Assembly (NCBI GenBank): GCA_002316385.1 | Contig: DCDL01000051.1 | Span: 1 to 25,461, forward strand | Origin: Clostridium sp. UBA1056 | GTDB lineage: Bacteria > Bacillota > Clostridia > Clostridiales > Clostridiaceae | Direction: 5' to 3' | Length of the DNA: 25,461 nt | In this document: positions 15,319 through 23,593 of the stretch, piece after piece | Numbering within the stretch: the stretch's first letter is position 1 | Layout of the letters: every line of letters starts with the position of its first letter | Notes under the pieces: model-generated | What the model was told of the DNA's origin: nothing | Seen by the model: only the letters and a program-made list of their open reading frames with translations | Databases searched by the model: none | Position numbers and translations under genes: made by a program

Positions 15319-17244
15319 CTATACCTCCACATAATATACAAATTTTAAAGACTTATTTGCTTTTTCATTTAACTTAGCCTCAATATTCACTTTACCTTTT
15401 TCTATACTTACATCTTTAATAAGGTTGTCCTTAATCAAACAATTATTACCTGTATTTTTATCGATTACATATTTATAATTATCAAATAGGTTAAATTCGC
15501 CAGGGCATTCATCTCCCATTCCATCAACAACAATTAAAGCTATATTACATAATTTCTTCTTTTCAGCCTCACTATTGGATAAATCAAATTTTATGTATTC
15601 TCTATCTTTAATTACTGCTCTTTCCACTGCCTCAGTACTAACATTATATCTTCGTTCTTTCCTATTTCCATCAATATCATTATTTATAGTAGTACTTCTT
15701 CTAAGTTTCTTCTTAGGTTTTATATTATCAGTTTCTTCTTTAGTGTCAGATTTTTGTTTTCCATAATTACTAGATTTCTTTTTCTTGCTTCCTAGATCTT
15801 TTATAAATTCTTTTTCCTTGCCTTCAGAATTTATTATTTTTACAGATTCTATACTTTTATTTAAATCCTCTTTAAATTTTAATTCGATTGTGTATAATAT
15901 ATCTTCTGTATTCATTTTCCCATTTGTTGGATTCACTTCTGCAATTTTTTCGCTTATTATTTGAGCTAATTTATTAGAAATGTCATTTATAAAATTTCTT
16001 GCATTACTTCTAGTCTTTGTATTTCTTATATGCTTATATTCTATTTTGGTATGTGATTCATTCTCAAGCATTTTTAAAAATGCATCTTCCTTCACAGAAC
16101 ATGGAATAAGAATTGCATTAAAAGGTTTAGTAGCATTATTCCTAATTTTTTTGTCTTCTATCTTCATACCAATAGTTCTAATTATTCCAAGCCTACCCTT
16201 TTTAATTTCACTGTTAAGCTCAAAATACAATTTAAACTTGTACACATCAGTTAACGACTTTATTTCTATTTCAATAGGCTCTGAATTTAAATATGTATTT
16301 AAATATAAAGGAGTAAATTCTCTATTAATCTCGCTTATATTTTGTTTATAATACAATTCATTTTCTATATAAGATTTTATGGTATTCTTATTTAAATCCT
16401 TATCATTAACTTTAACTTCGAGTTTTTCCTCTAATATTGAAACAAAAAAACTATCGCATACACTTTTAATTATTTCTTTCTCGTTATTAAATTCTTCTCT
16501 TAAAAAAGGTATTACAATCTTTAATCCTCTTGTATTTTTTGAAAATTCATGGCTAAACTCATTTTCAAAAGGAATATACTTCCCGTGAACATTTACATCC
16601 GTAAAATATCCGGTTGACCTATAACAAACTTCATTATATTTATGTTCTATTAATTGAATAGTACCACCTAGATGCATATTATTCTCTTTATCACAATTAG
16701 CAAAATACATCATAAATAGGTCTGAAGCTGCATTAGACGCAATTTTACCTATTCCATGTGATCCACCTCTTCCACTCTCAAAATCACTATCCCCTTCTAT
16801 GGAGTGAAAACCTTTTTTATAAGCATATATTCCCCATGTATCTTCTAATGAATCACTCTGCCCATTTTTTGCTCCTGTTAATCCTTTTGTATTAGAATCT
16901 TCAAAAGAAATATAATATACAGTTTCATTATTTATACTCCTCTGCATATGATCTATGGTCTCTCTAGTATATTCATTATATCCCTTAAGACAATTAACTC
17001 TATCCTTTATTTCTTCAAATCCAGGTATATCATTCTTGTTTATAATTCCTGTTTTAATTTCTACAACTACAGGTTTATCCAACTCTTGTAGTTTGCCATC
17101 CAATGAATTTTGGATGTTTTCCCTTACAAGTCCCGTTATTCCTAACTCATAAAACCGTTCTAGTGCACCATTGAATGTAACTTCGCCTATATCATCAGTT
17201 GTATAGAATCTCCACATTCCTTCATTATTATTTATATTTTGCAT
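15319..17244 (-). CDS. GHKL (MutL/MORC/Hsp90-like) ATPase, first gene of a three-gene defence-like operon
   Basis: A 641-residue protein with an N-terminal GHKL ATP-binding fold: N-box RENIQNSLD (E42, N46, D49), a G1-type motif FEDSNTKGLTG (D116, G121, G124), and the G2 lid GRGGSHGIGK (158-167), then TRGLKIVIPF (238-247). Downstream (about 250-460) is a transducer-like region with conserved basic residues, next a lysine- and serine-rich linker (about 485-560), and a C-terminal beta domain (about 565-641, ending FVYYVEV). There is no histidine-kinase H-box, transmembrane segment or receiver, so it is not a sensor kinase. Related ATPases occur in restriction-type and other phage-defence operons next to nucleases or methylases. 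The start has AAGGAG at good distance. It follows the HNH gene by 75 bases and leads two tightly coupled genes of unknown function. Confidence 0.78.
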   Translation of the reverse strand: MQNINNNEGMWRFYTTDDIGEVTFNGALERFYELGITGLVRENIQNSLDGKLQELDKPVVVEIKTGIINKNDIPGFEEIKDRVNCLKGYNEYTRETIDHMQRSINNETVYYISFEDSNTKGLTGAKNGQSDSLEDTWGIYAYKKGFHSIEGDSDFESGRGGSHGIGKIASNAASDLFMMYFANCDKENNMHLGGTIQLIEHKYNEVCYRSTGYFTDVNVHGKYIPFENEFSHEFSKNTRGLKIVIPFLREEFNNEKEIIKSVCDSFFVSILEEKLEVKVNDKDLNKNTIKSYIENELYYKQNISEINREFTPLYLNTYLNSEPIEIEIKSLTDVYKFKLYFELNSEIKKGRLGIIRTIGMKIEDKKIRNNATKPFNAILIPCSVKEDAFLKMLENESHTKIEYKHIRNTKTRSNARNFINDISNKLAQIISEKIAEVNPTNGKMNTEDILYTIELKFKEDLNKSIESVKIINSEGKEKEFIKDLGSKKKKSSNYGKQKSDTKEETDNIKPKKKLRRSTTINNDIDGNRKERRYNVSTEAVERAVIKDREYIKFDLSNSEAEKKKLCNIALIVVDGMGDECPGEFNLFDNYKYVIDKNTGNNCLIKDNLIKDVSIEKGKVNIEAKLNEKANKSLKFVYYVEV

Positions 17245-17319
17245 AATATAGTACTCCTTAGTCTATTTTAAAAATTTACTTTTTTCACTTTACTTATAAT
17301 ATAATATTAAAACTATTCA

Positions 17320-18558
17320 CTACTTCTCCCAAATCCCATACCCCTGATTATAAGCAATCTGATATAGTGGCTCTATAGTTGCTCTTAAGCTTTTGTTAAA
17401 CTCTTCTTTTTCAATTTTTCTTTGATTGTTTACAGCTATATTTATAGATAAATATCCTTCTAAGTTTTTCTTATATCTTTTAGGATTTCTTTGCATTATA
17501 TCAAAGCTTTTATATTGAATTTCACAGAACTTGTCCATATATAAACTAAGATCAGGTAGTTTATTACTTTTTTGACTATTTACATTTTTAAATGTAGGTG
17601 CTAAGTTCCATAGTTCATCATGCAATACAAAGCTCCAAGGAATAAAGTGGTCTATGCTCAGATTCCCATAATTAGAAAAGTTCTCTTTTGTTAGCTCCCT
17701 TCCTGTATAAATATCACTTACAGTTTTATCCCTATTTATCTCTGTCCAAAGCTTAGTTGCTTTACTTAGATCTCTTTTACCTGGTGCTGTGATTTTAAAT
17801 GGAATTGCTGGTACGTTAGGATTTCTCTTTTGAAGATAACAAACTAATTTATAATGCATCCATCCACATATGATAGTTTGATTAGCTATTATGTACTTAT
17901 ACCAGGAGTCATTAATTTCTATCATCTTGTTATTAACATCTATTTTATATATAGCCCTCTCATCTTCTTTAGTTAGCTGTGCTATAAACTTGTTTCTCTT
18001 ATTATCATTCTTTTTAAATATATATTTAGTTAATGCTAATTCTTTAGTAAAAAATGGAGTTAAAAGTCTATATGGTACATATTCATGGAGTACTTTTATC
18101 CTCTTTTCAATTTCAACATCCTGTACATTTTCAAGAAAATCTAATAGTTTATATTCCTTTTCATCACAGGGTATATTGTATCTCTCATGGATTAACATAA
18201 CTAAATCATAAAGCCTGTCTTGAATTCCCAGGTTAAGTTTATATTGAGTAACAGGATACCAGGCACTTGCTATCATTCTACATACAAGCTTTCTAAAGGA
18301 TATGTACTTATTTCCATTAATTATCTCTTCATAGATTCCAAAGAATCAAAATATTTTATAACTACTACTTAATTTGTCTTCTAATATTCGTGAAAAGCTA
18401 TTTAAATCTACACTACCATCATAAGTGAAGGTAATAGTTCCAAAGGGATTAGTAATAATTGACGTTGTAATATCCTTAACATCAATTTGATTCTCATATA
18501 TGTCTTCTATTAATGAATTATTTTCATTTATATTATGCTTGTTACTCATGCTCCCCAC
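17320..18558 (-). pseudogene. HNH endonuclease interrupted by one in-frame TGA
   Basis: Frames 18346-18558 and 17320-18276 are the same reading frame, and the region between them is open except for a TGA at 18346-18348. Reading through gives about 412 residues: ...LSSSYKIF, stop, FFGIYEEIINGNKYISFRK, then VCRMIASAWYPV. Family relatives, as I recall them, carry an aromatic-rich SYKFxWF segment here, so TGG (Trp) to TGA is the likely change. The HNH core is intact: LSIDHFIPWSF (D209, H210 counted from the ATG at 18274-18276), then LWNLAPTFKNVNSQKSNKLP. The family cuts DNA and is common in defence islands. Two 5' starts are possible, GTG at 18556-18558 or ATG at 18547-18549. The internal ATG has no good ribosome site, so the nuclease half is probably not made unless TGA is read through or is an error. 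Confidence 0.8.
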
Positions 18559-18717
18559 TTTCCTATCTCTTCTTTATTTCTTATATCTTAAAGATACATT
18601 AACCCATACACCAATATATTTCACGTTGCAGCTCTATTTTACCACCTCTGCCTCCTTCTCTCAATAAATCTATACCATATTCAACAAATATTTCCTTTGT
18701 TTAACCTATAACTACAT
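18559..18717. other. Upstream region of the HNH gene
   Basis: AT-rich sequence presumably holding the minus-strand promoter of the HNH gene. No open frame and no clear promoter pair can be defended. Confidence 0.3.
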
Positions 18718-18751
18718 AAAAAAACAGCAGAATCCTAAAATTCTACTGCTC
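18718..18751 (-). terminator. Intrinsic terminator of the methionine aminopeptidase gene
   Basis: Arms 18726-18733 (AGCAGAAT) and 18740-18750 pair with one bulged base; on the minus strand the hairpin is followed by TGTTTTTTTATG. It lies about 140 bases past the gene's stop. Confidence 0.75.
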
Positions 18752-18891
18752 ACTACATATTATTCCTTATAAGTTAATTTAATTCTTTGTACAATACATC
18801 TTATCGTAACCCCTATTTTCTCACTGTTGCGAATCAATATACCAAATATATTACAGTATACAATATTTTACATTATTTTTTAGCACATACT

Positions 18892-19761
18892 TTATCTCGA
18901 GATTATTTCTACACCCTCTTCAGTTACAAGGACTGTGTGTTCCCATTGTGCTGAAAGAGAATCGTCATCGGTAAAAACAGTCCAACCGTCATCTTCATCT
19001 ATAAATATTTCATTGCTTCCAGCATTTATCATTGGTTCAATGGTAAATACCATACCGGGTACTAAGACCATACCTGTTCCTCTTTTTCCCAAATGAGAAA
19101 CAAATGGTTCTTCATGAATATCTAAGCCTACTCCATGTCCACCGAATTCTCTAACTACTGAATAACCATTACTTTCTACATATTCTTGAATTACAGCTCC
19201 AATATCTCCTAAGAATCCATAAGGTTTAACTGCTTCTAAACCTTTATCTAAACATTCTTTAGTTACTTCAACCAATTTCTTAGCTTCTTCATCTACTTCA
19301 CCAATCATAAACATCCTTGATGCATCTGAATAATATCCATTAAGTATAGTTGTTGCATCAACATTTACAATATCACCATTCTTAAGAATTACATCTTTAC
19401 TAGGTATGCCATGGCATACCTCATTATTTATTGATACACAAATACTTTTAGGAAATCCATCATAATTAAGAGTGGCTGGAATTCCACCTTTGGATACTGT
19501 ATAGTCATGTGCCAATTTATTTATTTCCTCTGTTGTCATGCCTTCCCTAATGTTTTCACTAATTAAGTCTAGAAGACCACTATTAATCTCGGCACTCTTT
19601 TTTATTCCTTCAATTTGCGCTTTTGTTTTTATAAGATTTCTAGTTGGTACTATATATCCTCTTCTTTTTAAATCACTTAATTTTTCATCAAATTCTAAAT
19701 GACAGTTTTTATATTTAAATCCACTTTTGCACCAACATAAATCATTTCTATTCAATTTCAT
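18892..19761 (-). CDS. map: Type I methionine aminopeptidase with N-terminal SEC-C motif
   Basis: A 289-residue cytoplasmic metalloprotease that removes the initiator methionine from nascent proteins. Residues 1-24 are a SEC-C zinc motif (NRNDLCWCKSGFKYKNCH, with C9, C11, C20, H21), which in this enzyme group helps ribosome or protein contact. The pita-bread catalytic domain follows with all five metal ligands: D135 (VNVDATT), D146 (YYSDASR), H209 (FGGHGVG), E242 (FTIEPM) and E274 (QWEHTV), plus the substrate-binding H117 (EVCHGIP). The extra N-terminal motif accounts for the length over the plain 250-residue form. The Clostridia usually have another map copy in the ribosomal protein operon, so this is likely a second copy. 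The ribosome site is weak (GAGGAATAAG). It stands alone, with its own terminator. Confidence 0.95.
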   Translation of the reverse strand: MKLNRNDLCWCKSGFKYKNCHLEFDEKLSDLKRRGYIVPTRNLIKTKAQIEGIKKSAEINSGLLDLISENIREGMTTEEINKLAHDYTVSKGGIPATLNYDGFPKSICVSINNEVCHGIPSKDVILKNGDIVNVDATTILNGYYSDASRMFMIGEVDEEAKKLVEVTKECLDKGLEAVKPYGFLGDIGAVIQEYVESNGYSVVREFGGHGVGLDIHEEPFVSHLGKRGTGMVLVPGMVFTIEPMINAGSNEIFIDEDDGWTVFTDDDSLSAQWEHTVLVTEEGVEIISR

Positions 19762-19793
19762 AATCTTATTCCTCGCTCATATATTCATTTTAA

Positions 19794-20473
19794 CTATTTA
19801 ATTGTCCCTCCATGGAAATAACATTCATAAACCTTAATATGGTCAAAATATATTTCCTCATGTCCTTGAAACCACTCAAACTCTCCATTTATTATACAAT
19901 GATATTTATACTGGCATATTGATAAATAATAGGACCCCTATATGGATTCTCCTTAGTTACTAAACTTAAAACTTCCTTCAAAAAACTCCCTGAAAATCTT
20001 TCATTTAAAATTCTCCCAATATAATTCATTGACCAAAATGGAATATCATCTTGCCATAAAGCTTCCTCTCCTGCGAACCTCTCTCCACCTAAATATGTAT
20101 CTATATATTTCAAGTTTCCTTCTACATATTCTAGGTCATGAGAATTGGGTCTTGAAGATTTACACTCTGGCCCCTTTCCAGCATATGTAGATTTTTTAGC
20201 CCTACATAAGAAATCAATTATGCCTTCATTTATATTATCATCTTTGCGCTCTTCTATACATAAACGGCAATTTTCTTCATAATCATTCACTAATTTATCA
20301 ATGCTTACTTTAAAATAATCACTTAATGCAATTAGTCTAGCTATATCAGGATAAGATTGCCCTACTTCCCATTTTGCAACTGCTTGTCTTGATATTCCTA
20401 AAACCTCAGCTAACTTTTCTTGTGATAGACCCTTCGCTTTTCTAAGTGTTTGCAATTGTTCTTGAAAACTCAT
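19794..20473 (-). pseudogene. XRE-family regulator with DUF5680 domain, C-terminus frameshifted
   Basis: Residues 1-60 are a Cro/CI-type helix-turn-helix (FQEQLQTLRKAKGLSQEKL, then AEVLGISRQAVAKWEVGQSYP). Residues about 85-180 are a DUF5680 domain (FLCRAKKSTYAGKG, DTYLGGERFAGEEALWQD, WSMNYIGRI, NPYRGP). The frame ends early at 19892-19894 with IIYQYASINIIV. The missing family ending is present in another frame from about 19910 down to TAG 19794-19796: YKYHCIINGEFEWFQGH, EEIYFDHIKVYECYFHGG. A one-base loss (or two-base gain) around 19908-19925 therefore broke the gene. The DNA-binding part is intact, so the truncated protein might still act. The ATG has only a weak ribosome site (AAAGAT). A 22-bp dyad overlaps the likely promoter and could be its own operator. 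The gene that it controls is not evident. Confidence 0.82.
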
Positions 20474-20540
20474 GATTTATCTTTAGTAAAAGAGTGTATT
20501 GTAAGTACTAATCTCTTACTAAAGTTCACCTCTTTTCATT

Positions 20541-20562
20541 TTATACACTTTCAAGTGTATAA
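20541..20562. promoter_or_regulatory. Perfect 22-bp dyad, probable operator upstream of the XRE regulator
   Basis: TTATACACTT and AAGTGTATAA are perfect 10-base arms around TC. On the minus strand the dyad lies between a possible -35 (TTGTTA) and overlaps a possible -10 (TAAAAT), about 70 bases before the regulator's start. A second, looser dyad (CTTTAGTAA...TTACTAAAG type) lies at about 20480-20524 in the leader. Confidence 0.55.
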
Positions 20563-20713
20563 CAAGTTATTAGCTCACATTGTAAAAAAATACCTCATAT
20601 TCATTTGAATAGTATGGTATTATGAATAAATTATTTAATTGTATATTGATTTCATCATTTAATAACCTTGCGTCTTCTCCAACACAAGTCTAACTTATTA
20701 GCCATAATTCAAA

Positions 20714-21316
20714 TTATAGTTTCAGCCACAAAGTTGGACGGACGCCGCCTGTACATTTGCCATCGCTGATGTTGCCTTTCAATATATTGTTGCCTTGGAT
20801 ACCTATATTACCGTCAGTCCCAAAGATGTACACGGCTTTTACATTAACGCGGCCGGGCGACCGAAGCCACCACCACCAACCCCATTCTTTACCCAGAAGT
20901 TTTGCTATTCGCTTACTGTTGTTTTCATCTTTTCTTTCAAACCAATATCTTTGATTTTTTCCTCGGTTTTGCAGTTTTGAACTGCTATCACCGAAATATT
21001 TGCACACTTCCTCAATGCTTAATAAAAATATACTGTCTTGCGTATCTGATCCGCCTTTTGAACCATACCACTGATTGTCAGGATTTTTATTTATTACCGG
21101 AATTATTCTTGATTTATCAGTTGCGTTGAATTTGTCATAAAATTCACCATTAATATATTTTCTTAACGCGCAGTCAGCCCATGTTATATCTTTATAAGCA
21201 TCATGGTAAGCACGCTGTTCTATAATATACTCGGTTATAATCAAAGCCGCGTTGTTTTGTATGTCAAGTATGCGCCATTCGTATCTGTCAAATACTATTT
21301 TATCTCCTACTTGCAT
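20714..21316 (-). CDS. DUF6273 domain protein
   Basis: A 200-residue protein consisting almost entirely of one DUF6273 domain. The typical landmarks are WRILDIQNNAALIITEYII near residue 14, LRKYINGEFYDKF near 51, FLLSIEEVCKYF near 97, the tryptophan-rich WWWWLRSPG (146-154) and the closing GGVRPTLWLKL. The domain is common in proteins of gut and soil Firmicutes, often attached to secreted or repeat proteins; its biochemical role is not established. There is no signal peptide or membrane helix. The first methionine is preceded by AGGGAGG at good distance. The gene is noticeably less AT-rich than its neighbours, which suggests recent arrival. An extended -10 promoter (TGTTATAAT at 21440-21448, minus strand) precedes it. 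Confidence 0.85.
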   Translation of the reverse strand: MQVGDKIVFDRYEWRILDIQNNAALIITEYIIEQRAYHDAYKDITWADCALRKYINGEFYDKFNATDKSRIIPVINKNPDNQWYGSKGGSDTQDSIFLLSIEEVCKYFGDSSSKLQNRGKNQRYWFERKDENNSKRIAKLLGKEWGWWWWLRSPGRVNVKAVYIFGTDGNIGIQGNNILKGNISDGKCTGGVRPTLWLKL

Positions 21317-21360
21317 TTTTACCTCCCTGTAGCGTTATATTTTCTCGGAATCTCTAAGCC

Positions 21361-21393
21361 TTAATTTATCTGGCTCCCTGATTCCTTTTTCAT
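21361..21393 (-). CDS. Possible ten-residue leader peptide before the DUF6273 gene
   Basis: ATG at 21391-21393 gives MKKESGSQIN then TAA. A strong site, GGGGGAT, precedes the ATG, and the frame sits between the promoter at 21440 and the DUF6273 start. It may be a true leader peptide or a chance frame; no terminator or switch hairpin is visible. Confidence 0.3.
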   Translation of the reverse strand: MKKESGSQIN

Positions 21394-21439
21394 TAAAATC
21401 CCCCACTTTTTCGCCGCAAATTATTACTATTACGACCCG

Positions 21440-21448
21440 ATTATAACA
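21440..21448 (-). promoter_or_regulatory. Extended -10 promoter of the DUF6273 gene
   Basis: TGTTATAAT on the minus strand is a consensus extended -10. No good -35 is seen, which is usual for this class. The leader is about 120 bases. Confidence 0.6.
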
Positions 21449-21467
21449 TATTTTGTAAGTACCGTAA

Positions 21468-21800
21468 TATTCAATTTTCAAAGAAAACCCAACTGAAAAT
21501 TATAGACTATTCTTCAATGCTCCAGCAGTAATAATAGTTACAGCTAATTCACATATAAATGGAGCTTCATCTTCTTCAAACTTCAGTGGATTCAATGGAG
21601 CTTTATCTTCTTCAAATATGGAACTTATGACTAATGCTTTAGGACTAGGAACATTCTTTTGTGGATTCTTTATAATATCCGCACATGGAAATAAAAAAAC
21701 TATGGATCTTCTTGAAGTTAAAGAAGATAAACAAATTGTAGCATGCATGCCAATAGGATATCCTAACGTGAGATCCCCCCTTCTTGAAGAGTTCCTTTAA
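21468..21800 (+). pseudogene. Nitroreductase family remnant with internal duplication
   Basis: The frame 21468-21800 is open and matches the second half of a flavin-dependent nitroreductase: NYRLFFNAPAVIIVTA, then NMELMTNALGLGTFFCGFF and CMPIGYPNVR. The 5' half with the FMN-binding start and any start codon is missing (TAA at 21465-21467 closes the frame). Inside, an imperfect 36-base tandem duplication (units from 21558 and 21594) inserts twelve residues of G/A/S/N before NMELM, where family members have a single SSSNMELM-like segment. The last residues (RSPLLEEFL) also diverge from the family end. It lies convergent to nothing obvious and is almost certainly non-functional. Confidence 0.75.
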
Positions 21801-21867
21801 TTCACCTTTTATGAACATCATGTATCCCCACAGTATTCAATAACGGTTGAGTCTTTTCCCTATAACT

Positions 21868-22344
21868 CTATACTTGATATAGCACTTCGAAGTCTTCAAA
21901 AACTACTGGCATATCATAAGTAAACTCATACCCTACCTGCTTTCCATCTGCCTCGAAGAAACGAACATGTCCATCAACCCAAGTTTCTAATACGTCATCT
22001 TCCCCTTCACGCTTGCAAATATCATAAGTTATATCTGAAAACGGAATAATTGTTATTTCTGTTGTTTCAATAACACATCGAGGTACTCCTTCCCAATCAG
22101 TGATAATACTCAAATCACCAACTTTAGGCATTCCCTCTCCCTCAATTTCGTATTTCAATAAACTACTTGCCGTAGCCCTCTTTTTTCCAACCAACACCAG
22201 TCGTAATAGTTCATTAGCCCATTTTTCAGTTACTTCAAAATGAAATACCTCTAAATATTTTGTCGCTTCATCCCTGTTTGTTTCCTTTAAAAATGTTTTC
22301 CAAAACATATCAACTTTTTCTTGTGAATACTTTTCGTTTTCCAT
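21868..22344 (-). CDS. ASCH domain protein
   Basis: A 158-residue soluble protein with an ASCH domain (PUA-like RNA-binding fold), with the signature GKKRATASSL at residues 53-62 of the chosen start and the PRCVIETTEITIIPFSDI strand pair near 86-103. Proteins of this kind are predicted to bind RNA or nucleotides; some relatives are amidohydrolases acting on modified cytidine. The residues K54, R56 in the signature and E77/D82 region could serve such a reaction, but this is inference. The start at 22342-22344 is chosen because GGAGG lies about 9 bases upstream; an in-frame ATG at 22357-22359 overlaps that site. It stands alone between the nitroreductase remnant and a long non-coding gap. Confidence 0.85.
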   Translation of the reverse strand: MENEKYSQEKVDMFWKTFLKETNRDEATKYLEVFHFEVTEKWANELLRLVLVGKKRATASSLLKYEIEGEGMPKVGDLSIITDWEGVPRCVIETTEITIIPFSDITYDICKREGEDDVLETWVDGHVRFFEADGKQVGYEFTYDMPVVFEDFEVLYQV

Positions 22345-22359
22345 TGTTACTACCTCCAT

Positions 22360-22922
22360 GAAATTTTATACGAAATGTCGAGTATTGTGTTAGTAATCTT
22401 TACTGAACATAATAATACGATTATCCATTTAACTTATTATATAGCATATAGTTGTACAATTTCAAATATTTAGAATCATTATATATAAATTGCTTCCCTT
22501 GTTCGAAAGTCATTTATTTTTGTATCAGAATGATATGTATGCGATTGTACTAATATATGTAATAATAGGTATAGAGCATTTTAAAAAGTTATAAAGTAAA
22601 TTGTTTAAATAGTTAGCATGTTAAAATTTTAAATATTTAACATTTTAGCATTTTAGCATTTTTAAATTTTAACATTTTAAAATGTTGCGCTTAGGGGCTT
22701 AGGGGAATTATCCTTCAAATCATTGGTAAAACAGTAATATTCATAGTATTAAAAAGTACTTTTAACCAGAGCTATAGACGAATTTAAGCCATATTAATGA
22801 GATCAATGGTAAAGAGATATTTTTCAACTTGTTGCTAGATTTTTTAGAAAATATAGGGATTTATGTATGTCAAAAAGAGGTAGAATACCTTAATTAGCGA
22901 AGCCTTTTAGACAAAGGTTAGA
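22360..22922. other. Non-coding gap with AT-rich repeats
   Basis: No complete gene. Bases 22610-22690 are a patchwork of short repeats of the type TAACATTTTAGCATTTT, ending in the perfect palindrome AACATTTTAAAATGTT, directly followed by a CTTAGGGG doublet at about 22690-22705. On the plus strand, 22779-22896 is open for 38 codons and ends FLENIGIYVCQKEVEYLN; it has no start and may be a gene tail, but support is thin. Confidence 0.45.
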
Positions 22923-23510
22923 TCAAATGCTATTTCTAATCATACTTTCCACTAGCACTAAGTAATCTTCTTTATATTCAATACTCCTTTTAATTATTAA
23001 TATTGCTATTCCATGAACCATACTCCATAATGTTAATGTCTTCTGCATATATAAATTTTCATCCAATTCTATTTCCTTAAAAAATCTTTCTGCACTATCT
23101 TTAAAAACTCCAAAGGCACTAACTTTATCATCAGATAATTTGTTGTCTACTATTTTTACAGGATATGCATTATCTGACAAAAACATAAACTTTAAGTATT
23201 CTGGATTTTCCACCATAAACTTTACATACGCTTTCCCCATTTCAACTATTTGTAGTTTAGGATCATTGGTATATATCTCAGTTACCTCTAGTAATGCTAT
23301 ATAAAATTCTTTCCAAACCTCTTTAATTATTTCATTAATAAGGGCATCCTTATCCTTAAAATGTTTATAAGGCGCATTATGGCTTACTCCACACATACTT
23401 GCAACTTTTCTTAATGAGAATCCTTCAATACCTTCTTTATTTAACAATAATAATCCATTATGTATAAGTTCTTTTTTTAAATCACCATGATGATATGTTT
23501 TTCTATCCAA
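22923..23510 (-). CDS. TetR/AcrR family regulator
   Basis: A 195-residue repressor. The N-terminal helix-turn-helix is YHHGDLKKELIHNGLLLL followed by FSLRKVASMCGVSHNAPYKHF (about residues 5-55), with the HHGDL start typical of the subgroup that carries a WHG-type C-terminal domain. The C-terminal part (about 75-190) is helical and forms the ligand pocket and dimer interface; the ligand is unknown. The start is a TTG at 23508-23510 because GGAGGGAG lies 7 bases upstream; a TTG further up overlaps that site. It is divergent from a flavodoxin-like oxidoreductase. Two near-identical palindromes lie between them, one overlapping its own -35, so it probably represses both itself and the oxidoreductase. 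Confidence 0.9.
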   Translation of the reverse strand: MDRKTYHHGDLKKELIHNGLLLLNKEGIEGFSLRKVASMCGVSHNAPYKHFKDKDALINEIIKEVWKEFYIALLEVTEIYTNDPKLQIVEMGKAYVKFMVENPEYLKFMFLSDNAYPVKIVDNKLSDDKVSAFGVFKDSAERFFKEIELDENLYMQKTLTLWSMVHGIAILIIKRSIEYKEDYLVLVESMIRNSI

Positions 23511-23564
23511 TGCTACTCCCTCCAAAAAGCTTAAAATAAATTTAAAATAATTTTTATAATAGAA

Positions 23565-23593
23565 ATTATATCATTGTATGTTGACATTGTAAA
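23565..23593 (-). promoter_or_regulatory. tetR promoter
   Basis: Minus strand: TTTACA at 23593-23588, a 17-base spacer, and TATAAT at 23570-23565. The -35 lies inside the operator at 23580-23594. Confidence 0.8.

Noticed and set aside
15319..17244. GHKL protein as a sensor histidine kinase
   Set aside because: No H-box, no membrane or sensor segment and no response regulator nearby; the N-terminal position of the fold matches MutL/MORC/Hsp90-type proteins.
21500..21748. Minus-strand open frame of 82 codons
   Set aside because: The plus strand in the same place encodes recognisable nitroreductase residues, so the minus frame is its shadow.
22610..22690. CRISPR-like array
   Set aside because: Units are short, overlapping and nearly pure A/T, with no spacers of regular length and no cas genes.
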